Made by a program: the position numbers and the translations under genes. The notes beneath the pieces are model-generated. The model did no database searches and had not been told where the DNA came from. It worked only from the letters and a program-made list of their open reading frames with translations. A stretch of 64,000 nucleotides of DNA from Lolium rigidum (taxonomy: Eukaryota; Streptophyta; Magnoliopsida; Poales; Poaceae): the NCBI RefSeq assembly GCF_022539505.1, contig NC_061510.1:282284715-282348714 (forward strand). Reading direction: 5' to 3'. Below, in pieces: positions 43,475 through 54,552 of the stretch; position 1 is the first letter of the stretch, and each line of letters begins with the position of its first letter.

Positions 43475-45198
43475 TGTTGGAGATATGCCCAAGAGGCAAT
43501 AATAAATTAGTTATTGTTATATCTTAGTGTTCATGATAAATGTTTACATCCCATGCTATAATTGTATCAACCGAAACATTGGTACATGTGTGTTATGTAA
43601 ACAACAAGGAGTCCCTAGTAAGCCTCTTGTGTAACTAGCTTGTTGATTAATGGATGATCATGGTTTCGTGATCATGAACATTGGATGTTATTAATAACAA
43701 GGTTATGTCATTAGGTGAATGATATAATGGACACACACCCAAATGAGCGTAGCATAAGATCAAGTCATTAAGTTTCATTTGCTATAAGCTTTCGATACAT
43801 AGTTGCCTAAGTCCTTCGACCATGAGATCATGTAAATCACTTACACCGGAAGGGTACTTTGATTACATCAAACGCCATTGCGTAAATGGGTGGTTATAAA
43901 GATGGGATTAAGTATTTGGAAAGTGTGAGTTGAGGCATATGGATCAATAGTGGGATTTGTCCATCCCGATGACGGATAGATATACTCTGGGCCCTCTCGG
44001 TGGAATGTCGTCCGATTAGCTTGCAAGCATATGATTGGATCATAAGAGATGACATACCACGGTACGAGTAAAGAGTACTTGTCGGTAACGAGGTTGAACA
44101 AGGTATGGAGATACCGATGATCGAACCTCGGATAAGTAAAATATCGCGAGACAAAGGGAATCGGCATCGTATGTAAATGGTTCAATCGATCACTAAGTCA
44201 TCGTTGAATATGTGGGAGCCATTATGGATCTCCAGATCCCGCTATTGGTTATTGCTCGGAGAGGAGTCTCGACCATGTCTGCATAGTTCGCGAACCGTAG
44301 GGTGACGCGCTTAAGGTTCGATGTCGCATAAGTAGATTCGGAATATGAGATGGAGACCGAAGTTTGTTCGGAGTCTCGGATGGGATCCAAGACATCACGA
44401 GGAGGTCCGGAATGGTCCGGAGAATAAGATTCATATATGGGAAGTCATTTTCAGGGTTATCGGAAAAGTTCAGGATTTTTCGGTATTGTACCGGAGGTTC
44501 TAGAAGGTTCCGGAGGGTACCATAGTGGGGCCCACCTATCCCGGACGACCAACATGGACCGGAGGGGTTGCATAGGCCCACATGGGCTATGCACACCAGC
44601 CCCCCCAAGGCCCATGTGGCTGTACCAAGTGGATAAGATCAAATCCCTTGAAAATAGGGACTTAACTTGGGGGGGAAGTCCCCCCCCCCTTGTTTTGGCC
44701 GACCCAAAGGCTTGGAGGAGGGGCCAATGCAGCCCCCCCACGCCTATATAAGAGGGAGGGGAGGGCTGGGGCGCAACACATCATTTCCCCAAGCCCTAGC
44801 CGCCCCTCTCTCCCTCCTCCTTCTTCCTGCGCAGGCTTGGCGAAGCCTCCGCAGGAATTTCTCCTCCACCTCCACCACCACGCCGTCGTGCTGCTGGGAT
44901 TCCGAGGGGATCTACCACACCTCCGCTGCCCGCTGGAACGGGGAGAGGATGGGCTTCATCGACACCGTACGCACGACCGAGTACGGAAGTGCTGTCGGAT
45001 TGCAGCACTGGGGACGATCGTCTACATCAACAACGAGATCTGATCTCGTAGGCTTTGGAAATCTTCAAGGGTTAGTATCGTATCAATCTCGTTGCTCCGA
45101 TCTTGTAGATTAGATCTTGGGTGTTCCATAGATTAGATCTTGGATTTATTCGTCTTGCGGTAGGAAATTTTTTGTTTTCTATGCTACGAACCCCATCG
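43475..45198 (+). repeat. LTR of Angela/BARE-like fragment E1
   Basis: Starts TGTTGGAGATATGCCCAAG and ends GAACCCCATCG (the last base would be A in an intact LTR), 1724 bp. The TATA box is near 44745 (TATATAAG). The region around 44500-44600 differs from the other two LTRs, so this is another subfamily. Confidence 0.9.
44745..44752 (+). promoter_or_regulatory. TATA box in the E1 LTR
   Basis: TATATAAG at the same relative place as TATATAAA in the LTRs at 50347 and 63669. Confidence 0.65.
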
Positions 45199-45199
45199 A

Positions 45200-45212
45200 T
45201 GGTATCAGAGCC
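45200..45212 (+). other. Primer binding site of E1 (initiator tRNA-Met)
   Basis: TGGTATCAGAGCC two bases after the LTR, the standard Copia primer site complementary to the 3' end of tRNA-iMet. Confidence 0.9.
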
Positions 45213-46577
45213 ATGTCTATGCATAGATCTGTTGCACGAGTACAACACAATGGTTTTGTGGGCGGTGATGCTCTTGTTGCTTTAGTTTGTGTACTTTGCA
45301 TCTTGCGGGATGGTGGGATGAAGCGGCCCGGGCTAACTTTACATGACCGCGTCTCATGAGACTTGCTCCACGCTTGACATGCAACTTGTATTGCATAAGT
45401 GGCTTTGCGGGTGTCCGTCTCTCCCACCATAGTGAAGATTGCAATTTGCACTTTCTATTGTCAACACTAGTATCACCGTTGTGGTTCATGTTCGTAGGTA
45501 GATTGGATCTTACTCGAAAACCCTAAACCACGTAAAATATGCAAACCAAATTAGAGGCGTCTAACTTGTTTTTGCAGGGTTTGGTGATGTGATATGGCCA
45601 TGATGTGATGATGATTATATTTGATGTATGAGATGTTCATTGTTGTATTATGGCAACCGGCAGGAGCCTAATGGTTGTCTTTAATTTTTGTTAAGACCTG
45701 CGTGTCTATTCATCATGTAATAGCTTTATTTCAAGTAGTTGTTATAGTAGCTATAAGTGATGGACAACCATGAAGCGGTGCCATGGACCTTGGTGCAATG
45801 TCGGTGATGATGGAGATCATGCTCATGTGCTTTGGAGATGGAGATCAAAAGCACAAGAAGAAAGGCCATATCATATCACATATTATGAATTCCATGTGAT
45901 GTTAATCCTTTATGCATCTTATCTTGCTTAGATCGCGACGGTAGCATTATAAGATGATCCCTCACATTAATATCAAGATAATAAAGTGTTCTCCCCTCGT
46001 ATGCACCGTTGCTACAGTTCATCGTCTCGAAACATCTCGTGATGATCGGATGTGATAGATTCTACGTTCACATACAACGGGTGTAAGCCATGTTGCACAC
46101 GCGGAAATACTTGGGTTTGCTTGGCGAGCCTAGCATGTACAGACATGGCCTCGGGACAATGGAAACCGAAAGGTTGAACACGAGTCATATGAATGATATG
46201 ATCAACATGTTGATGTTCACCATTGAAGCTACATCATCTCACGTGATGATCGGTTTTGGTGTAGTGGATTTGGATCGTGTACCACTTAACAACCATGAGG
46301 GATGTTGTATTAAGTGGGAGTTCATTAGTAATTAGATTAAAACATGAACTAATTATCATGAACATAGTCTGAATAGTATTTTGAATTAAAGTTTGTAGAA
46401 TTGGCATCCGTTTTCTACCATACGCTAGTCTTGTAATTGAGATAGAAATACTGTTAAGTCTGACAAGTAACTTTACTGACTGGTACCGTATTGTTAAAGA
46501 ATCAAGATATGATTAAGTCCCAATGCAAACTTTTAGTAAACCTCACATTGATGATTCAAAGAGCAATGGTTTCAATT
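45213..46577 (+). other. Untranslated leader of E1, truncated
   Basis: Long noncoding leader typical of the family. The final 200 bases (from TTGAATTAAAGTTTGTAGAA near 46383) do not match the corresponding part of the element at 49501-64000. No gag ATG is reached before the break. Confidence 0.75.
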
Positions 46578-49500
46578 AGTACAAAATCAGTGCCCTGGAG
46601 ACAGCATATCAGTGCCCTGGAACTTGCAAATTGCAAGGATTACACATGGTAATCAAGCCAGGGCAGCCAAATTGAATCCACATGAATGTCTGGCAAGAAT
46701 AGTAAATAGAACAGAGGCACAGGGAAGGTTCCAAGCCAAATATGCAAGAATCAACTAGCATGTGGCTCTGGAACATGCACAGAACTGTGCACAATCAAGA
46801 TAGCAAGAATTAAGCCCAGCTAATAGGCAAAATAGGGCAGCACCGTAGCTAGGATTCATGGCAGTAGCTCTAGCAGCAGCAGCACACGCCACACAGCAAG
46901 CTAGGCGCTACAGAAGCGTAGCAGCAGCAGCACTTCGTCTAGGCCAGCATCTCCACAGGGAGAAGTCGGCCAGTGGCCGAGCTAGACGAAGAAGAGGAGA
47001 AGAGAAGAAGATAGAACAGGTAACAGAGGAGGAAAGAGGAGGAAGAACTTACAGGCGAAGCAGATGAGCACGACCGTGGCGGCACGGTGGCACACGCCGG
47101 GCGACGGCGGCGCCAGGCCAAGCCAAGCCTGGTCGCCACACCACCGCAACGCCGGCATCTCCACGGCATCACGACGCCAGGGACGCCGATGAACGGCGGG
47201 CCTTCACGGATCCGTGCGGCCGAGGCGCAGATGCGTTGGGGGAGAGTCGAGGTGAACACGAGCGTCAAATTGACGCGGACCACCATGTCCGCTGTCGAGA
47301 GGCGGTCCAGATCCGCACCAGATCGTCGCCGATGATGGCCGGAGGCGGCCGGAGCAGGGCGGCGACGGCGGAGGCGATTTCGGTGTCGCGGGAGCCCGAA
47401 AGGGGAATTAGGGTTACGGGGTGGAGGACGACGACGCGACTGGGTCGGTTGGACCGAGCCCACTGGGCTGGTCCAACCTAACCAGCTCGGCCGCCCGACA
47501 GGTGGGCCCGAGGGGTATTTTGGACATTTCCAAAATACCCATTTAAATGGGAATTTCCAAGAATTTTATAAAATAAAATACAGCTCTAAAAAAATAAGTA
47601 AAAATATGAAAATTAATCAGCATAAAATTCTCTATCTAAATAAAATATCAAAGAGAATATTTGAAGACAACTAAAAACAAGTCTTAATTTGATGATTTAA
47701 ATAATGATTTAAATCACACATATTATTTTCAATAATGAAAATAAGTCCATTAATGCATTTGGACTTTAAAAACACCTTGACAACATTTCAAGGTTGTATT
47801 TTACTTTAAATCAAGTATCCCCAAATTATTCTTAGTATTAACCTCTTACATGAAATAATAACGACATCAGAAGGGGGGAACAAACCCTAAAATTGGAATC
47901 ATGCATAATTGCTTCTTTAACCATTGCCCTTATCGGACAATGATGCTATTTTTCAGAGGCAGAGGACAAGGGTCAGTCCACACCTTCCAACTGCAAAACT
48001 TTGCAGTGTTCGGTGCAAGTTCATCACTTGCTCATGTCATTTGAGTATTTTTATCAAATTACTTGCAAAGTATTATGGTTATCACTATTGCACAAAAATC
48101 AAAACCACTACTTTCATAACTATGAATATGACTATGTGGTGGGCAATGGAACCATGGATTGTGTTGATATGGTGGAGGTTCCATTGCACGGGTTTATATC
48201 CATCTAGGATTAAACAACAAATGTCGCCAGTGATTCTTGTGCCGTAATACCCGTGTTAACCATAAGATCCGGAGTGGGACGGAGTAGTCAAAAGTGTTTC
48301 CACCTCTCGTTCATCAACGGATGCGCTTTACCGTAGTACACTTGTAATCCAAGGGGGCAAGCTGGTGAGGCTGGGGAGTCCTAAGTCCCCACGGCATAGT
48401 CCGTAGTACACTTGTCGCCCGAAGGAGCAAGATGGTGAGGCCGGGGAGTCCTAAGTCCCCACGGTATTGCGGTCTAGGATGGGTTGCAGCTACCGGCGTA
48501 GGAGTGTATGGTGGAGCCCAACGACTTGTTGTCGTGGTCGGGGTCCACCTTGAAATCTACAGGAATAATGGGACCGACGTGGACCCAGGGTCGGGGCATG
48601 GAACAAAGGGTGGGTGTTCGAGGTAGCGGAGGAACATGATTGGCTAGACCTTATACCGGGCCTCACACCGAAGGAAGTGTGGACGGGAAAGCTGCCCGGT
48701 TGGCACCAAGGTTAAGATCTCTTATGGGTAAAGCAACACACCTCTGCAGAGTGTAAAGAACCGTGATCTGTCACTCCCTGTTCCGGGATGAGGAACTGCG
48801 AACGCGGCCGGAAAGGAGCTCCATGAAGTTCTAGTAAACCGGTGAAGGCTGACGGACATAGCTCTTTGAAATAAAAGCAATCTCCTGAAGAAACGTTTAA
48901 CAAAACTTGCATTGGTATTAGTCTTTCTGGTCTAGTATCGTAGTTAGTGCATTAAACACCTCTTATCTATAATGAACTTGTTGAGTACGCTCGTACTCAT
49001 ACCACTCTTAAATCCCATGCTTAGATTGTCTGAATCGTCTGGAAGAGGACTGCGACAACAATGAAAACGCCGAGATCATCGGCTACGATGAACCTAACCT
49101 CTCAGGAGGAGTTGAAGGCGTAGACTATCTCATAGTCTACGGAACCGGGGAGGCTTCCGGTGGAAATCAAGCCTAGAAGAACCGAGTAGTAGTTGTAGCC
49201 GAGCAGCACGAACTCTTAATATTTAGCTGCTCGAGGAAATAAATGTATCACTTAATGAGACTTATATATTGTAAACTAAGTTGGGTTCGCCTCGAACCTA
49301 GGAGTATTCCTCTGAGGACCCAAGAGGAGCTCCGAGACGACATGTGTATGTTAATTGTAATAATATGTGAATGAGTTATGGACCTTGCTATGTTCTGTTG
49401 TACTACTCTGAGGGATGTAATATTTGCGGAATGGTACTTCGTGAATGTTATATCAACGACTGGCATACTACAACATGCAGTGGTATGCAGGGTCACCGCA
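46578..49500. other. Noncoding retroelement-like sequence (right part)
   Basis: Continues the host sequence of E1. It has a GC-rich block at about 46850-47520, an AT-rich block at 47530-47860 and a mixed block to 49500. Short open frames show no domain. It ends abruptly at 49500 against a 5'-truncated Angela/BARE-like LTR. Confidence 0.4.
48331..48470. repeat. Tandem duplication, two 70-bp units
   Basis: CCGTAGTACACTTGT starts at 48331 and again at 48401, and GGGGAGTCCTAAGTCCCCAC occurs in both units. Differences: AATCCAAGGGG compared with CGCCCGAAGGA, and GGCT compared with GGCC. Confidence 0.88.
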
Positions 49501-50790
49501 GCTTTCGATACATAGTTACCTAGTCCTTCGACCATGAGATCATGTAAATCACTTACACCGGAAGGATGCTTTGATTACATCAAACGCCACTGCGTAAATG
49601 GGTGGTTATAAAGATGGGATTAAGTATTTGGAAAGTGTGAGTTGAGGCATATGGATCAATAATGGGATTTGTCCATCCCGATGACAGATAGATATACTCT
49701 GGGCCCTCTCGGTGGAATGTCGTCTAATTAGCTTGCAACAATGTGACTGGGTCACAAGAGATACAATACCATGGTACGAGTAAAGAGTACTTGTCAGTAA
49801 CGAGGTTGAAAAAAGGTATGGTGATACCGATGATCGAACCTCGGACAAGTAAAGTATCGCGTGACAAAGGGAATCGGTATCATATGTAAATGATTCAGTC
49901 GATCACTAAGTTATCGTTGAATGTGTGGGAGCCATTATGGATCTCTAGATCCCGCTATTGGTTCGGAGTCTCGGATGGGACCCAGGTCATCACGAGGAGG
50001 TCCGGAATGGTACGGAGAATAAGATTCATATAAGGGAAGTTGAATTCTAGGTTTCGGAAAACTTCGGGATTTTTCCGGTGTAAGACCGGGAAGGTTCTAG
50101 AAGGTTATGGGGGTCCCACCAGTGGGCCCACGACCCTAGGAGGCCTAGCATGGGCCGAGGGGATGCTCCCTAGCCTAATGGGCCAGGGGCACATGCCCCC
50201 AAGGCCCAGCCGGCCAAACCCCTAGGGTTTCCCCAAAACCCTAGGGGGGATCAACTTGGGGGGAAGTTTCCCCCCCTTTCCCCATCTTGGCCGCCGGCCT
50301 AGGGCTTGGAGGAGGGGCCAAGTCACCCCTGGCCGCACCCCCCCACTATATAAAGAGGGGAGGGGGCAGGGGCGCAGCCCTCCTTCATCCCTTGTCCTCT
50401 GGCCACCTCTCTCTCCCACCGATACGTTGCTCTGGCTTAGGCGCAGCCCTGCAGCTTTTCTCCTCCACCACCACCACCACGCCATCGTGCTGCTGGGATT
50501 CCCAGGAGATCTACCACACCTCCGCTGCCCGCTGGAACGGGGAGAGGACGGGCTTCATCGACACCGTATGCACAACGGAGTACGAAGTGCTGCCGGATTG
50601 CAGCACGGACGATCAACTACATCAACAATGAAATTAATCTCGTAGGCTTTGGAATCTTTGAGGGTTAGTCTCGCAATCTTCTCGTTGCTTCGATATTGGT
50701 AGATTAGATCTTGCTTCTTCCTAGATTGGATCTTGGTTTTTGTTCATGTTCACGGTAGAATTTTTTATTTTCCATGCAACGAACCCATCA
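49501..50790 (+). repeat. 5'-truncated LTR of E2 with an internal deletion
   Basis: Begins at GCTTTCGATACATAG, which is about 312 bases inside the complete LTRs. It ends GAACCCATCA. Near 49962 (GCTATTGGTTCGGAGTCTCGG) about 130 bases present in the 3' LTR (63160-63290) are missing. The TATA box is at 50347. Confidence 0.88.
50347..50354 (+). promoter_or_regulatory. TATA box in the E2 5' LTR
   Basis: TATATAAA before GAGGGGAGGGGGC, matching the core promoter position in the other copies. Confidence 0.65.
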
Positions 50791-50791
50791 G

Positions 50792-50804
50792 TGGTATCAG
50801 AGCC
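50792..50804 (+). other. Primer binding site of E2 (initiator tRNA-Met)
   Basis: TGGTATCAGAGCC one base behind the LTR end. Confidence 0.9.
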
Positions 50805-51992
50805 GTGTCTATGCATAGATCTGTTGCACGAGTAGAACACAATGGTTTTTGTGGGCGTTGATGCTTTTGTTGTTTTTAGTTAGTGTACTTTGCATCTTGC
50901 GGGATGGTGGGATGAAGCGGTCCGGGCTAACTTTACATGACTGTCTCATGAGACTTGCTCCACGCTTGACATGCAACTTGTATTGCATAAGTGGCTTTGC
51001 GGGTGTCTGTCTCTCCCACCATAGTGAAGATTCAATTTGCTCTTTCTATTGACAACACTAGTATCACCGTTGTGGTTCATGTTTGTAGGTAGATTGGATC
51101 TCACTCGAAAACCCTAAACCACGCAAAATATGCAAACCAAATTAGAGGCGTCTAACTTGTTTTTGCAGGGTTTGGTGATGTGATATGGCCATGTGATGAT
51201 GATTATATTTTATGTATGAGATGTTCATTATTGTATTATGGCAACCGGCAGGAGACTAATGGTTGTCTTTAATTTTTGTTAAAGACATGCGTGTCTATTC
51301 ATCATGTAATAGCTTTATTTCAAGTAGTTGTTATAGTAGCTATAAGTGATGGACAACCATGAAGCGGCGCCACTGACCTTGACACCATGTTGGTGATGAT
51401 GGAGATCATGTCCGTGCTTTGGAGATGGAGATCAAAAGCACAAGAAGAAAGGCCACATCATATCACACATTATGAATTGCATGTTATGTTAATCCTTTAT
51501 GCATCTTATTTTGCTTAGATCGCGACGGTAGCATTATAAGATGACCCCTCTCACAAAATATCAAGATAATAAAGTGTTCATCCTTAGTATGCTCCGTTGC
51601 TAAAACTTGTCGTTTCGAAGCATCACGTGATGATCGGGTGTGATAGATTCTACCTGTGCATACAACGGGTGCAAGCCAGATTTGCACACGCGGATACTAA
51701 GGTTGCCTTGACGAGCCTAGCATGTACAGACATGGTCTCGGAACATGGGATACTGAAAGGTAGAGCATGAGTCATATGAATGATATGATGAACACTTTGA
51801 GTGTTTGCCTTTGAAGCTACATCTTTTCTCGTGAAGATCGGACTTGGTGTAGTGGATTTGGTTCGTGTGATCACTAAGACAATGCGAGGGATGTTGTTTT
51901 GAGTGGGAGTTCACCTAGTTAATTTAAGAATTAAAATTGAACTCAATTTATCATAAACTTAGTCTAAACTCTTTGCAAATATGTTGTAGATC
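50805..51992 (+). other. Untranslated leader of E2
   Basis: Noncoding leader homologous to 45213-46370. It ends at the gag ATG (TGTAGATCATGGCG). Confidence 0.85.
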
Positions 51993-52146
51993 ATGGCGTC
52001 CCCCTCCATCAGTTTTAACCAGTTCCTAGAGAAAGAAAAGCTTAAAAGCAATGGTAGCAACTTCATCGACTGGTTCTGTCATGTGAGGATTTTCCTCAAT
52101 GGTGGAAATCTGCAATATGTGCTCGATGCACTGCTAGGTCCCCCAC
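51993..52146 (+). pseudogene. gag: E2 gag, N-terminal part before the insertion
   Basis: The ATG at 51993 starts MASPSISFNQFLEKEKLKSN, with NFIDWFCHVRIFLNGGNLQY following, the Copia gag start of this family. After 51 codons it is cut by element D within the target site CCCAC (52142-52146). Removing D and one copy of CCCAC restores a continuous frame into 58532. Confidence 0.9.
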
Positions 52147-53657
52147 TGATACGTCTCCAACGTATCTATAATTTCTTATGTTCCATGCTTGTTTTATGAC
52201 AATACCTACATGTTTTGTTCACACTTTATATCATTTTTATGCGTTTTCCGGAACTAACCTATTGACGAGATGCCAAAGTGCCAGTTCCTGTTTTCCGCTG
52301 TTTTTTGTTTCAGAAATCCTAGTAAGGAAATATTCTCGGAATTGGACGAAATCAACGCCCAGCATCTTAGAATCCCACGAAGCTTCCAGAACACCCGAGA
52401 GCCACCAGAGGAGGGCCCTGTGGGCCCCGGATGATGAGGCCGGCGCGGCCGAGGGGTGGGCCGCGCCCCCTCTGTGTCGTCGCCTCGTCGGCCCTCCGAC
52501 TCCGCCTCTTCGCCTATATAAAGGTCCCTGACCTAAAACATCGATACGGAAAAGCCACGGCACAAGAAACCTTCCAGAGCCGCCGCCATCGCGAAGCCAA
52601 GATCTGGGGGACAGGAGTCTCTGTTCCGGCACGCTGCCGGGACGGGGAAGTGCCCCCGGAAGGCTTCTCCATCGACACCCGCTGCCATCTCCACCGCCAT
52701 CTTCATCACCGCTGCTGCCTCCCATGAGGAGGGAGTAGTTCTCCATCGAGGCTAAGGGGCTGTACCGGTAGCTATGTGGTTAATCTCTCTCCTATGTACT
52801 TCAATACAATAATCTCATGAGCTGCCTTACATGATTGAGATTCATATGATGATGCTTGTAATCTAGATGTCATTATGCTAGTCAAGTGGATTTTACTTAT
52901 GTGATCTCCGGAGACTCCTTGTCCCACGTGTGTAAAGGTGACAGTGTGTGCACCGTGTGGGTCTCTTAGGCTATATTTCACAGAATGCTTATTCACGGTT
53001 ATGAATAGCATAGTGAAGTGCTTATTTATATCTCTTTATGATTACAATGAGTTTTGTATCACTATTCATCTATCATGCACTCTAAGGTTATTTAAGTATG
53101 AATATCAAATATTGTGGAGCTTGTTAACTCCGGCATTGAGGGTTCGTGTAATCCTACACAATTAGTGGTGTTCATCATCCAACAACAGAGTGTAGAGTGA
53201 TTTTATTATGTGATCAATGTTGAGAGTGTCGACTAGTGAAAGTATAATCCCTAGGCCTTGTTCCCAAATACTGCAATCATCGCTTGTTTACTGTTCTACT
53301 GCATCGTATCGCTGCTGCAATATTACCACCATCAACCACACGCCAGTCGTAGCATCAAGCTATTTTTTGGTGCCGTTACTACTGCTCATATATATTCATA
53401 CCACCTGTATTTCACTATCTCTTCGCCGAACTAGTGCACCTATACATCTGACAAGTGTATTGGGTGTGTTGGGGACACAAGAGACTTCTTGCTTTGTGGT
53501 TGCAGGGTTTCTTGAGAGGGATATCTTTGACCTCTTCCTCCCTGAGTTCGATAAACCTTGGGTGATCCACTTAAGGGAAAACTTGCTGCTGTTCTACAAA
53601 CCTCTGCTCTTGGAGGCCCAACACTGTCTACAGGAAAAGGAGTGTGCGTAGACATCA
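52147..53657 (+). repeat. 5' LTR of element D
   Basis: TGATACGTCTCCAACG to GTAGACATCA, 1511 bp. The TATA box is at 52515. Confidence 0.95.
52515..52522 (+). promoter_or_regulatory. TATA box in the D 5' LTR
   Basis: TATATAAA after CTCTTCGCC, conserved at 57388-57395 in the 3' LTR. It would start the element transcript about 370 bases into the LTR. Confidence 0.7.
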
Positions 53658-53668
53658 AGCATATTTTC

Positions 53669-53685
53669 TGGCGCCGTTGCCGGGG
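53669..53685 (+). other. Primer binding site of D (tRNA-Asp)
   Basis: TGGCGCCGTTGCCGGGG, an exact complement of the 3' end of plant tRNA-Asp as I recall it, 11 bases after the LTR. Confidence 0.88.
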
Positions 53686-53823
53686 TGGAAAGGTAAAAGG
53701 CACTCACACTCCGGATCTCGGCTACTAAGCTATTTTCCGGTACCGTTGTAAGTGCTCGAAGCTATTTCCTTTAGATCCTGCAATTGCATCTTTTTGTTTC
53801 TTGTTTTACACTAGTTTGGCATA

Positions 53824-54552
53824 ATGGAAGGCAACATGGAGCTTTTAAAACTATTTCCTGAGTTAACACATGGATGGTTTGATGCGAAAATTAAAAAACC
53901 CATGGAACATATTAGTATGAATACTTTGAACACCATTGTTGCTAATGATATGGAAAATTCTAAGCTTGGGGAAGCTAGTTTTGATGAGCTTGATATTTTT
54001 AGTCCCCCAAGCATTGAGAAGAAAATTTTCTTTGATAATACTTTGCCACCCATTTATGATGATTATAATGATAGTAGTCTTTTGGTGCCGCCTGTTATGG
54101 AGGATAAATTTGATTATGATTACAATATGCCTCCTATATTTGATGATGAGAATAATAATGATAGCTACTTTGTTGAATTTGCTCCCACTACAACTACTAA
54201 AATTGATTGTGCTTATGTGGAGAGTAATAATTTTATGCATGAGACTCATGATAAGAATGCTTTATGTGATAGTTATATTGTTGAGTTTGCTCATGATGCT
54301 ACTGAAAGTTATTATGAGAGAGGAAAATATGGTTGTAGAAATTTTCATGTTACTAAAACACCTCTCTATGTGTTGAAATTTTTGAAGCTACACTTGTTCT
54401 ATCTTCCTATGCTTGTTACTTTGCTCTTCATGAACTTGTTTATTTACAAGATTCCTTTTCATAGGAAGCATGTTAGGCTTAAATGTGTTTTGAATTTGCT
54501 TCTTGATGCTCTCTTTTCCTTCAAATACTATTTCTTGCGAGTGCATCATTAA
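53824..54552 (+). CDS. Unknown 242-residue protein of Gypsy-like element D
   Basis: Intact ATG-to-TAA frame 138 bases after the primer site, occupying the gag position. No known family is recognised. The N-terminus is LLKLFPELTHGWFDAKIKKP. An acidic, Asp/Asn/Tyr-rich middle (LPPIYDDYND, DDENNNDSYFVEFAP) follows, then HETHDKNALCDSYIVEFAH and YYERGKYGCRNFHVTKTPLY. The C-terminus is hydrophobic, with a candidate membrane segment at about 188-211, then FHRKHVRLKCVLN and YYFLRVHH. The C-terminal 85 residues are almost identical to the ORF at 8225-8965, while the N-terminal part differs by substitutions and whole-codon indels. There is no zinc knuckle or catalytic motif. A gag substitute, packaging factor or membrane protein are all open possibilities. 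Confidence 0.72.
   Translation: MEGNMELLKLFPELTHGWFDAKIKKPMEHISMNTLNTIVANDMENSKLGEASFDELDIFSPPSIEKKIFFDNTLPPIYDDYNDSSLLVPPVMEDKFDYDYNMPPIFDDENNNDSYFVEFAPTTTTKIDCAYVESNNFMHETHDKNALCDSYIVEFAHDATESYYERGKYGCRNFHVTKTPLYVLKFLKLHLFYLPMLVTLLFMNLFIYKIPFHRKHVRLKCVLNLLLDALFSFKYYFLRVHH

Larger units (their letters stand above)
43475..46577 (+). mobile_element. Angela/BARE-like Copia fragment E1 (LTR plus leader)
   Basis: Consists of one LTR (43475-45198), the tRNA-Met primer site and about 1.36 kb of leader; there is no gag, pol or second LTR. The leader parallels that of the second copy at 50791-51992 up to about 46370, then differs. It breaks off near 46577, where the noncoding host sequence resumes, so the right part was deleted. 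Confidence 0.85.

Noticed and set aside
46858..47481. GC-rich frames on both strands up to 174 codons
   Set aside because: They lie in a promoter-like block of unclassified retroelement DNA; no domain and no consistent frame.
53217..53651. 144-codon frame near the end of the D 5' LTR, repeated at 58128-58520
   Set aside because: It ends at the LTR terminus, differs by frameshift between the two LTRs and has no domain; it is LTR sequence.
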